From contig NZ_BDCO01000002.1 of assembly GCF_001613545.1 (NCBI RefSeq), positions 2,356,001 through 2,420,000 of the forward strand: 64,000 bases of DNA. Reading direction: 5' to 3'. The DNA is from Terrimicrobium sacchariphilum (GTDB taxonomy: Bacteria; Verrucomicrobiota; Verrucomicrobiia; Chthoniobacterales; Terrimicrobiaceae). Of the stretch, positions 9,527 to 17,800 are shown piece after piece. The notes below the pieces were generated by a model. The model saw only the letters and a program-made list of their open reading frames with translations, ran no database searches and was not told the DNA's origin. The number at the start of each line of letters is the position of its first letter. The stretch's first letter is position 1. Position numbers and translations under genes: made by a program.

Positions 9527-10397
9527 CCTGCCCAGCCACCTGGACCAGAGCCCGGAGGTCGCCGCGCGATTCTCCAAGCTCAAGAGCCGCCCGGTCATTC
9601 TCGACGTCAACCATCTGAACAAGACGTTTCACACCCACACGACGCTCAATGACATTTCGCTCCAGGTTTTCCGCCGCGAGTTCATGTGCGTGGTCGGCCC
9701 GTCCGGTTGTGGCAAGTCCACCCTTATCCGTATCATCGCAGGGTTGGAGACACCCACATCCGGCGATGTCTTGTTGGAGGGAACCCAGGTTTCCGCTCCG
9801 GGTTCGGATCGCGGCATGGTCTTCCAAGGCTACACGCTCTTTCCGTGGCTCACGGTGAAGAAGAACGTCATGTTTGGCCTGGAGATCGGTGGGCGTTCCT
9901 CCACGGAGTCGGAAAGCGAAGCTCGCCAGTGGATCGATCTCGTCGGCCTGAGCAAATTTGAGAACTCTTATCCGCACGAGCTCTCCGGCGGCATGAAGCA
10001 GCGTGTCGCCATCGCGCGCGCTCTCGCCAACAATCCGCGAATCCTGCTCATGGACGAGCCCTTCGGCGCACTCGACGCTCAGACCCGCTGCAAGATGCAA
10101 AGCTACCTGCTGGAGATCTGGAAGCGTGTCGACGTCACGATCATGTTCGTGACCCATGATCTCGACGAGGCAATCTACCTCTCCGACCGCATCCTGGTGC
10201 TCGGCACGAATCCGAGCCGCATCATGGAAGTCATCGAGGTTCCCGTCCCGCGTCCGCGCAGTTCCAGCCAGTTCCTATCACCCGAGTTCCTGGCCACCAA
10301 GGCCCGCCTGGAGGAGTTGATTCACGGCCCGGAGGAAGCGGAGGCCATGCCGCTGCCGAAGATCCGCCTCACTCATGCGGGTGATGACGTGGAGTAG
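9513..10397 (+). CDS. NitT/TauT-type ABC transporter ATP-binding protein
   Basis: 294 residues. A complete ABC ATPase: Walker [10 protein letters not shown] (residues 62-70), Q-loop [11 protein letters not shown], signature LSGGMKQR, Walker [13 protein letters not shown] and H-loop VTHDLDEA. About 25 residues precede the domain. The last 55 residues are a short extension ending acidic (THAGDDVE). It is the final gene of the cluster that begins with the LuxR-type regulator and completes a three-component importer. It is followed within 8 bases by the 3' end of a convergent gene. Confidence 0.94.
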   Translation: MQTLNLPSHLDQSPEVAARFSKLKSRPVILDVNHLNKTFHTHTTLNDISLQVFRREFMCVVGPSGCGKSTLIRIIAGLETPTSGDVLLEGTQVSAPGSDRGMVFQGYTLFPWLTVKKNVMFGLEIGGRSSTESESEARQWIDLVGLSKFENSYPHELSGGMKQRVAIARALANNPRILLMDEPFGALDAQTRCKMQSYLLEIWKRVDVTIMFVTHDLDEAIYLSDRILVLGTNPSRIMEVIEVPVPRPRSSSQFLSPEFLATKARLEELIHGPEEAEAMPLPKIRLTHAGDDVE

Positions 10398-10404
10398 GCG
10401 AGCT

Positions 10405-10911
10405 TCAGGAAGCCGGCTTCCCGTTGGCATCCAGTGGTGTGAGTTTCAGAAACAGGGTGCCGGGAACAGCTTGCCCTAGCTCGATGGGGATCTCGGTGTT
10501 GGCTGAAACCGTCCCGGAAAAGAAGGTTTCGAAGCTGACAAAGCTTTTCGGGGAAAGCGATTCTTTACTTTCGAGGACATCCGGTTTGCGGAGCAGGCTC
10601 ATTCCGGAAATGGTGCATTTCCCATCTTTGTAAGCAGCGGTGATTTTGATGCTAGCTCCGGCTGAGGCTTCATGGGACTCGTCTCCAATTGGAAATATGT
10701 ATTCCCCGTTTACATGGACGGTTGCGATCTTGCCTGACTTAACAGTGATGCGGGGCATGGCAAGATTGGCTGGTTCGTCCTTGGAAGCGCCCTCAACGAT
10801 GCCCGGGTCGATGCCTTCATACCTCGCGGCTATTTCGATTTGAGTGACTTGAGCGCAAGCGATGGATGTAAGTGCCGCGGTGATCGCCGCCAGGGGGGTG
10901 ATAAACTTCAT
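10405..10911 (-). CDS. Small secreted hypothetical protein
   Basis: 168 residues with a signal peptide, MKFITPLAAITAALTSIACA, cleaved before QVTQIE. The Cys at the end of the peptide does not make a good lipobox. The mature part has alternating polar and hydrophobic strands (PRITVKSGKIATVHVNGEYIFP, split in the family's style) that faintly recall N-terminal domains of verrucomicrobial secretin-like proteins. I do not claim membership. Single gene, convergent with the ABC ATPase gene. Function unknown. Confidence 0.7.
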   Translation of the reverse strand: MKFITPLAAITAALTSIACAQVTQIEIAARYEGIDPGIVEGASKDEPANLAMPRITVKSGKIATVHVNGEYIFPIGDESHEASAGASIKITAAYKDGKCTISGMSLLRKPDVLESKESLSPKSFVSFETFFSGTVSANTEIPIELGQAVPGTLFLKLTPLDANGKPAS

Positions 10912-11032
10912 TTGATGGAGGGAATGCCGCCCGCCTACGCTGATCCATCTGCTTTGTAAAGAAGTTATATGGTCGGCGGAGCTTTCGCGACCGGCAACTA
11001 AGCTTAGAATCTCTTGGATGGCCGGGACTCAG

Positions 11033-12244
11033 CTACACGCTCTTCTTTAGCAAAATCTCCGCGGCCTGCGAGACGTCCTTGTCTCCGCGACCGGAGAGAT
11101 TGACGATCACGAGCTGATCGGGGCTCATCTTGGGTGCGACCTTTATCGCGTGAGCCACCGCATGGGAGGACTCCAGCGCAGGGATGATTCCCTCGACGGA
11201 GGCGAGCGTACGGAAAGCCGCCAGCGCCTCATCATCCGTGGCGTAGTCGTATTCTGCCCGACCGATTTCGCGCAGGTAGCAATGCTCGGGTCCCACCGCG
11301 GCGTAGTCGAGACCGGCCGAGATGGAGTGAGTCAATTCGATCTGCCCGTCCTCATCGGCGAGCAGCCATGTCTTGGCCCCCTGGAGCACGCCGAGGCGTC
11401 CACCCTGGAAACGCGCCGCATGGCGGCCCTTGATGATGCCTTCGCCGCCGGCTTCCACCCCCACGAGACGCACGGAGGAGTCTTCGAGGAAGGGGTAAAA
11501 CAGGCCGATGGCATTGCTGCCGCCGCCCACGCAGGCCACGAGCAGATCGGGGAGGCGATTCTCCTTTTCAAGAATCTGCCGCCGAGCTTCGTCGCCGATG
11601 ATACGGTGGAAATCTCGCACCATCACAGGGTAGGGGTGGGCGCCGTAGGCGGTGCCGAGAATGTAGTGGGTCGAGCGGACATTCGTCACCCAGTCGCGCA
11701 TCGCTTCGTTGACCGCTTCCTTGAGCGTGGCCTGTCCAGCAGTCACCGGCACCACTTTCGCGCCGAGGAATTCCATGCGGGCCACGTTGAGCGCCTGGCG
11801 CTTCATGTCCACCGCACCCATGTAAATCACACACTCAAAGCCAAAGCGCGCCGCCACCGTGGCAGTCGCCACGCCATGCTGGCCCGCGCCTGTCTCGGCG
11901 ATGACTCGCTTCTTGCCCATGCGGCGGGCGAGGATGGCCTGCCCGATGGCATTGTTGATCTTGTGCGCGCCGGTATGCAGGAGGTCCTCTCGTTTGAGGT
12001 AAATCTTGGCTCCGCCGAGGTGCTTGGTCAGGCGCTCGGCATAGTAGAGCGGCGTTTCGCGGCCGCAGTAGTCGGTCAGGAGGTTCATGTACTCCTGCTG
12101 AAATGCCGGATCGTCCTTGGCCTTCAGGTATTCCTCCTCGAGCTCCTCGAGCGCACTGTAGAGCGTCTCCGGGACGAATTTGCCCCCGTACTGGCCGAAG
12201 TGACCGGTGGCATCGGGCGCGTAGACAGGTGAAGGAGAGGACAT
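11033..12244 (-). CDS. trpB: Tryptophan synthase beta chain
   Basis: 403 residues, full length. It condenses indole with serine to give tryptophan using PLP. The PLP lysine is K95 in [13 protein letters not shown], and the phosphate-binding loop is [10 protein letters not shown]. The N-terminal [15 protein letters not shown] is the standard TrpB1 start, so this is the trpA-partner type, not TrpB2. trpA is not in the window, and the gene sits 3 bases behind mutY on the same strand, an unusual pairing. The start ATG at 12244 follows the mutY stop directly, so co-transcription is likely. Confidence 0.96.
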   Translation of the reverse strand: MSSPSPVYAPDATGHFGQYGGKFVPETLYSALEELEEEYLKAKDDPAFQQEYMNLLTDYCGRETPLYYAERLTKHLGGAKIYLKREDLLHTGAHKINNAIGQAILARRMGKKRVIAETGAGQHGVATATVAARFGFECVIYMGAVDMKRQALNVARMEFLGAKVVPVTAGQATLKEAVNEAMRDWVTNVRSTHYILGTAYGAHPYPVMVRDFHRIIGDEARRQILEKENRLPDLLVACVGGGSNAIGLFYPFLEDSSVRLVGVEAGGEGIIKGRHAARFQGGRLGVLQGAKTWLLADEDGQIELTHSISAGLDYAAVGPEHCYLREIGRAEYDYATDDEALAAFRTLASVEGIIPALESSHAVAHAIKVAPKMSPDQLVIVNLSGRGDKDVSQAAEILLKKSV

Positions 12245-12247
12245 AAG

Positions 12248-13264
12248 TCAGCCAATATGCCCGTTTCTGATCAACGCTGCAACAGCTCGCCGATGCGGAG
12301 ATGGCATCGGGGGCAATTCCGTCAGGGAAAATCCCTTGAAGAGTTCACTTGTCCTTCGCTCCGCATGTACGCTCATGGTCACGCGATACCGGGTGATTGG
12401 GTAAATCTCGGTGTGCAGAAGCCGACCGCCGCCGTCCGAGGGAGGCAGCAGCCACATGCCTTTCCAGCGCGGACCATGGGACGGTTCCAGCCAAAGCTTG
12501 CCCCGATCAAAGACGCAGGCTCGGCTTTCCGCGATGAGTTCCACCTGGGGCCGTGCCCGTTTCACGGGTAACGCCTCCGGGTTTTCCGCCTGGCACTCAA
12601 GTCGCACCGGGCAGTCGTCGCAATCCGGATTCCGCGCTGTGCAAACCAGCGCGCCCAACTCCATCAACGCCGAGGTGTGGAGGCGCCCACCCTTTGCGGG
12701 CAGGAGCGCGTGAGCCGCCTTTTCGAGGAAAGTTTTCCCAGTCGCATCGTCGATGGGTTTTTGCCAGTTATTCAGGCGGGCCAGCACGCGGGCGATGTTT
12801 GCGTCGATTACCGTCTCCACCGCGTCGAAGGCGAACGCGGAAACCGCTCCCGCCGTGTAGTTGCCAACCCCCGGCAGCGCCCTCAGTTCCGCCCGGGTAC
12901 TCGGCACGATGCCCCCATGGCACGCGATCACCGCCTTTGCTGCCGCATGGAGATTGCGGGCCCGACTATAGTACCCGAGTCCCTGCCAGAGATGTAGCAC
13001 CTCTTCCTCGCTGGCCTCCGCGAGGTGCCGGACGGTCGGAAATCTCTCCATCCAGCGATGAAAGTACGGCTTTACCGCTGCCACCGTCGTCTGCTGGAGC
13101 ATGAATTCGGAAACCAGGATGGCGTACGGATCGGTCGTCTCCCGCCAGGGGAGCTTCCGCCCGTTGCGCCGGAACCACTTGGCCAGCGACTGGCGAATTT
13201 TTTCCTCCGCCTCTGCCGTGCTCCGGGTATTACTGGGTGTTCCTGTGTCCGAAAAAGCCATCAC
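12248..13264 (-). CDS. mutY: A/G-specific adenine DNA glycosylase
   Basis: 338 residues. It removes adenine mispaired with 8-oxoguanine in base-excision repair. The HhH-GPD domain shows catalytic E53 (SEFMLQQTT), the hairpin LPGVGNYTAGA and catalytic D154 (VIDANIARV). The 4Fe-4S cluster cysteines are C208, C215, C218 and C224 (C-X6-C-X2-C-X5-C). The C-terminal 110 residues form the NUDIX-like 8-oxoG-recognition domain. The start region overlaps the oppositely oriented rnhC start by about 20 bases. Confidence 0.95.
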   Translation of the reverse strand: MMAFSDTGTPSNTRSTAEAEEKIRQSLAKWFRRNGRKLPWRETTDPYAILVSEFMLQQTTVAAVKPYFHRWMERFPTVRHLAEASEEEVLHLWQGLGYYSRARNLHAAAKAVIACHGGIVPSTRAELRALPGVGNYTAGAVSAFAFDAVETVIDANIARVLARLNNWQKPIDDATGKTFLEKAAHALLPAKGGRLHTSALMELGALVCTARNPDCDDCPVRLECQAENPEALPVKRARPQVELIAESRACVFDRGKLWLEPSHGPRWKGMWLLPPSDGGGRLLHTEIYPITRYRVTMSVHAERRTSELFKGFSLTELPPMPSPHRRAVAALIRNGHIG

Positions 13265-14165
13265 TCTCTACAATACGCCGCTCACCTCTGAGCAAGCTGC
13301 GAAACTCAAGCTGCTGCTCCAGGCGGACGGTTACAAGTTCGAGACGCGTCCCTATACGCTTTTCTTTGCCCAGAAGGACAAATTGACCATCGCGGTGTAT
13401 GAAAAAGGACCGAAGGTAGTTGTTCAAGGTCGTGGCACCGAGGAGTTTGTTCAGTATCGGCTGGAACCCGAGATCCTTGGTGAGGCCAAGCTCGGTTATG
13501 ACGAGGTGCTCAAGCCCGAGATGTTCGAGCCGCACTTCGGCATCGACGAAAGCGGCAAGGGCGATTTCTTCGGCCCGCTCGTCATCGCCGGGGCCTACGT
13601 CGACCGTGATATCGCCCAGCAGTTCAAGAAACTCGGCATTACCGACAGCAAGCGCATCGGATCGGACAAGAAGATCCGCGATCTCGCCAAGGCTATCCGC
13701 GAATCCCGCACCCCGCAGAGTGTCGTCACCATCAGCCCCGAGCGGTATAACGAACTTTATAAAAAAATCGGCAACCTGAACCGCCTCCTCGCCTGGGGCC
13801 ACGCTCGCGTCATCGAGAACCTCTGCGAACTGAAGCCCGACTGCCCGCGAGCTCTTTCTGACAAATTTGCCGACGTTCGCGTCCTCCAGCGCGCTCTCAT
13901 GGAAAAGGGCCGCGCCATCACCCTCGACCAGCAGACCAAGGCGGAATCCGACTACGCCGTCGCCGCCGCCTCGATCCTGGCCCGCGAGAAGTTTATCGAC
14001 TGGCTCGACGCCCACGGCAAGGAAGCCGGAGTGCCTCTCCTGCGCGGTGTTTCCAAGGCGGTAAAGGCCGCCGGACGCCAGATCGCCCAGCAGGGTGGAA
14101 GCGAGAGCCTCGCTCGCTTCGCCAAGATGCATTTCAAGACCGCGCAAGAGGTTCTCACCGATTAA
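13245..14165 (+). CDS. rnhC: Ribonuclease HIII
   Basis: About 306 residues from GTG 13245 (VSEKAITLYNTPLTSEQAAK). An in-frame ATG at 13101 would lie deep inside mutY and is rejected. The N-terminal 80 residues are the TBP-like substrate-binding domain typical of RNase HIII. The catalytic domain begins FGIDESGKGDFFGPLV, where the first Asp-Glu and the Gly-Lys-Gly distinguish HIII from HII. Further acidic catalytic positions are in ITDSKRI and AESDYAVAAASILARE. It degrades the RNA strand of RNA-DNA hybrids. No SD is evident. Confidence 0.93.
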   Translation: MSEKAITLYNTPLTSEQAAKLKLLLQADGYKFETRPYTLFFAQKDKLTIAVYEKGPKVVVQGRGTEEFVQYRLEPEILGEAKLGYDEVLKPEMFEPHFGIDESGKGDFFGPLVIAGAYVDRDIAQQFKKLGITDSKRIGSDKKIRDLAKAIRESRTPQSVVTISPERYNELYKKIGNLNRLLAWGHARVIENLCELKPDCPRALSDKFADVRVLQRALMEKGRAITLDQQTKAESDYAVAAASILAREKFIDWLDAHGKEAGVPLLRGVSKAVKAAGRQIAQQGGSESLARFAKMHFKTAQEVLTD

Positions 14166-14181
14166 CCCCAAAAGACTGACT

Positions 14182-14715
14182 ATGGACATCAACGCCTGGA
14201 CCCAAAATCTCCGACTGATCTACGACAAGGCCGTCAAATCCTACCAGGACGGCAATCGCGACCTCGCTTCGTACTTCAGCGACGCCGAAAAGCTCTTTCT
14301 CGCCACGATTGGCCTGAAACCGATCAACGTCTACGACTACGCCGAGGATTTCGTGAAATACGGTGAACCCGACTGGGACACCTTCCTCCTCATCGTCGCC
14401 GCCCGCCGCGACTACTTCCTCTATGAGCAAAAGGGCATGCCCAGCTCCGGGGAGATCGACGAGAGCGAGCTTCCGCCTAAAACTGCGGATCTGGAGGGAG
14501 TCACCTGGCTGCCTCGTATCACCCGCAAGGCGAAGTGCTTCCTCCATGGTGACCTCTGCCATGACATCATGTATGGCTGTAGCGGTGACCGGCGATTTCT
14601 CAGCGAGCATGGCCTGCATCCGGCCGACTTCCTGAGGGCGGTCTGGGCGTCTCATGGAGACGATCACAAGGTGCTGGCCTTCGTCCGGAAGGTCGAAGGA
14701 CGCCAAAGCGCTTAA
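14182..14715 (+). CDS. DUF5069-family protein
   Basis: 177 residues from ATG 14182, 16 bases after rnhC on the same strand. The C-terminal half carries the pattern I recognise from DUF5069: ITRKAKCFLHGDLCHDIMYG, then CSGDRRFLSEHGL and a following FLRAVWASHGDD stretch. The N-terminal half (WTQNLRLIYDKAVKSYQDG) is helical and Tyr-rich. No catalytic signature is apparent, although conserved-looking Cys and His residues (KCFLHGDLCHD) could bind metal or a ligand. The family is common in Verrucomicrobiota and Planctomycetota and has no assigned function that I know of. Confidence 0.8.
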   Translation: MDINAWTQNLRLIYDKAVKSYQDGNRDLASYFSDAEKLFLATIGLKPINVYDYAEDFVKYGEPDWDTFLLIVAARRDYFLYEQKGMPSSGEIDESELPPKTADLEGVTWLPRITRKAKCFLHGDLCHDIMYGCSGDRRFLSEHGLHPADFLRAVWASHGDDHKVLAFVRKVEGRQSA

Positions 14716-14733
14716 CGCTCAAGACCTTCGTTA

Positions 14734-14786
14734 CGCGAATTTTTCGCGATCCACGCGAGTTTTTTGATGACAATCTGCTCGCGTGG
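14734..14786 (+). promoter_or_regulatory. Two inverted repeats in the gltB leader
   Basis: CGCGAA-TTT-TTCGCG (14734-14748) is a tight hairpin. It is followed by CCACGCGAG (14751-14759) and its exact reverse complement CTCGCGTGG (14778-14786), separated by 18 bases starting with a run of six T. The first hairpin could end the DUF5069 transcript. The second pair could be an operator or attenuator controlling gltB, whose ATG is 78 bases downstream. No protein binding is assignable from sequence. Confidence 0.45.
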
Positions 14787-14864
14787 AATGAAATTTGCTG
14801 CCCAGTTTTTCTCTGAAAACACTGACCTGCCACTGCATCTCTGGAAACCTACGGGGAAACACAC

Positions 14865-17800
14865 ATGAATCAAAATAGCCTGAATACCGAAACGCTCCCA
14901 ACTTGTATGTACCGTCCGGAGCACGAACATGATTCGTGCGGGGTAGGTTTCGTCGCTCAGGTCAGTGGACGCCGTTCCAACCGCATCCTGCGCATGGGCC
15001 TCCGGTCCATCTGCAACCTCATGCACCGCGGCGCGCTCGACGCTGACGCCAAGACGGGTGACGGAGCTGGTATCCTGACCCAGATCCCTTACAAGCTCTT
15101 CGTGCCGGAGGTGACCCGCCTCGGCCATACGCTGTACAAGGAAAGCGATCTGGCCGTCGGTGTCCTCTTCCTGCCGCATGACAATGCCTACGCCCAGGCT
15201 CGCGCCAAGGCCATCACCGAGGAGGTGCTGGAAAAGCGCGGTCTGTTCCTTTTCGGCTGGCGTGAGGTGCCGATCAATCTCCGTGTCCTTGGCGAAAAGG
15301 CCCAGACGACTCTGCCGCGCATCGAGCACGTCCTCATCGGCAAGCCCTGGGGCATGGCCGACGACGACTACGAGCGCCGTCTCTTCCTCGCTCGCAACGA
15401 GATCGAGGACATGGCCGCCGCCGCCAAGATCAATAATTTCTACATCCCGTCGTTCTCGCACCGCGTGATCATCTACAAGGGATTGCTCGTCTCCGCCTCG
15501 GTCGAGAAGTTCTACCCGGACCTCTCGAACCCCGACTACGAGACCTCGATCTGCGTCTATCACCAGCGCTACAGCACGAACACCTTCCCGAAGTGGCCGC
15601 TCGCGCAGCCCTTCCGCATGCTCGCGCACAACGGTGAGATCAACACCGTGCGCGGTAACCGTATTTGGATGAGCGCCCGCGAGGCCGAGCTTCAGGCGGA
15701 TTTCTGGGGCAAGGACATCGATCTGCTCAAGCCGATCATCCAGCCCGGCGGGTCCGACTCCGCCAGCCTCGACAACGCCCTGGAGGTTCTCACCATGAGC
15801 GGTCGCAGCCTGCTGCACGCCGTCACCATGCTCGTGCCTCCGGCCTGGAGCTCCGACAAGAGCCTGCCCAAGGTCGTGAAGGAGTTTTACGAATATCACC
15901 GCTGCATCTGCGAACCATGGGACGGCCCTGCCGCTCTGTGCTTCAGCGACGGCATCACCGTGGGCGCTTCGCTCGACCGCAACGGTCTGCGCCCGGCCCG
16001 CTACAAGCTGACGGACGACGGTATCTTCGTCCTCGGCTCCGAGGTTGGTATTGACGGACTCGACCTCCGCAACATCGTTGAGATGGGTCGTCTCGCCCCG
16101 GGCGAGATGATCGCCATCGACACGGCCGAGGGGACGCTGCTCCGCGACGCCGATATCAAGCTCGGCCTGGCTTCCCGCAAGCCATACGGCGAGTGGCTGG
16201 CCAACAACCTCGTGCGCTTTGAGCACACGAAGGAGGAGGAGCTCAAGCCCTCCGAGGGCGAGCTCGACATCATGTCGCTCACGCAGCAGCAGATCGCATT
16301 TGGCTACTCCAGCGAGGAGCTCGATATGATCCTCAAGCCCATGTACAAGGACGGTGCGGAAGCCGTCGGCTCCATGGGCGATGACACGCCGCTCGCGGTG
16401 CTCTCGCTGCGTCCGCGTCTGCTCTACACCTACTTCAAGCAGCTCTTTGCCCAGGTGACGAACCCGCCGATCGACCCGATCCGCGAGAAGCTCGTCATGT
16501 CGCTCGCCACCATCATGGGATGGCGGCGCAACCTGCTCTCCGAGTCGCCCGAGCATTGCCATCAGGTCGTGATGGAATCTCCGATCGTTTTTGACGCCGA
16601 GCTGAACAAGCTCCGCGCCATCGGCGGCGATTTTGAATCGCACACTATTCCCTGTACTTGGCCCGTCTCGGAAGGCGCAGCGGGTCTGGAAAATGCCGTC
16701 CACCGCATCTGCCTCGAGGCGGAGAGCGCGGTCGACAACGGCGGCCGTCTGATCATTCTCTCCGACCGCGGAGTGGATCATCAGAACGTGGCCGTGCCGA
16801 TGCTCGTCGCCGTGGGCGCCGTGCATCATCACCTGAGCCGCGTCGGCAAGCGCATGCGCGCCAGCATCATTGCTGAAACCGCCGAGGCCCGCGACGTGCA
16901 TCAGATCGCCTGCCTCATCGGTTACGGAGCGAGCGCCATCAACCCGTATCTCGCCTTTGAAACCGCTCGGGAAATGATCGAGAAGGGCCAGGTCGAGGGT
17001 GGCTTCGCCACGGCGGCCATCAACTACAAGAAGGCCCTCGAAAACGGCATCCTCAAGATCATGTCCAAGATGGGCATCTCGCTCGTGAGCAGCTATCGCG
17101 GCGCCCAGGTCTTCGAGGCCATCGGTGTTTCCACCAAGGTCATCGACGAGTGCTTCGCTGGCACCACGACCCAGATCCAGGGAGTGGGTTTCAACGAAAT
17201 CGCTGCGGAAAGCCTGACCCGCCATCACATGGCATTCGGCGAGGCTGTCCCGGTCGAGGAAGGCAAGCTGGAGGACCCCGGTTACTACCGCGTGCGCCGC
17301 GGTGGCGAGCTTCACGCCGTCACTCCGCCGGTGCTCCAGAGCTTCCACACCTTCGTCGGCATCAAGGGCGAAGACAAAGCCGGCAAGTGGGAGGATTACC
17401 AGAAGTACGTCGACGCCGTGCTGACCAACCGTCCGCATTCGCTCCGCAACCTGCTGGACATGATTCCCGCTCCGACCGGCCCCGTGCCGATCGAGGAAGT
17501 CGAGCCTATTGAAGAAATCCGCCGCCGCTTTACCACGGCGGGCATGTCGCTCGGCGCGTTGAGTCCCGAGGCTCACGAGGCCCTGGCCATCGCCATGAAT
17601 CGCATCGGCGGCAAGTCGAACAGCGGTGAGGGTGGTGAGGACCCGGTGCGCTTCAAGCGCCGCGAGGATGGGGATTGGGCCAATAGCGCCATCAAGCAGA
17701 TCGCCAGCGGTCGCTTCGGCGTCACGGCGGCCTATCTCGCCAGCGCGAAGGAAATCGAGATCAAGATGGCTCAGGGTGCCAAGCCCGGTGAGGGCGGTCA

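Noticed and set aside
10408-10421. GGAAGCCGGCTTCC palindrome between convergent genes
   Set aside because: Fourteen bases with no loop and no T-run; lies inside the end of the small secreted protein's coding sequence and is likely chance.
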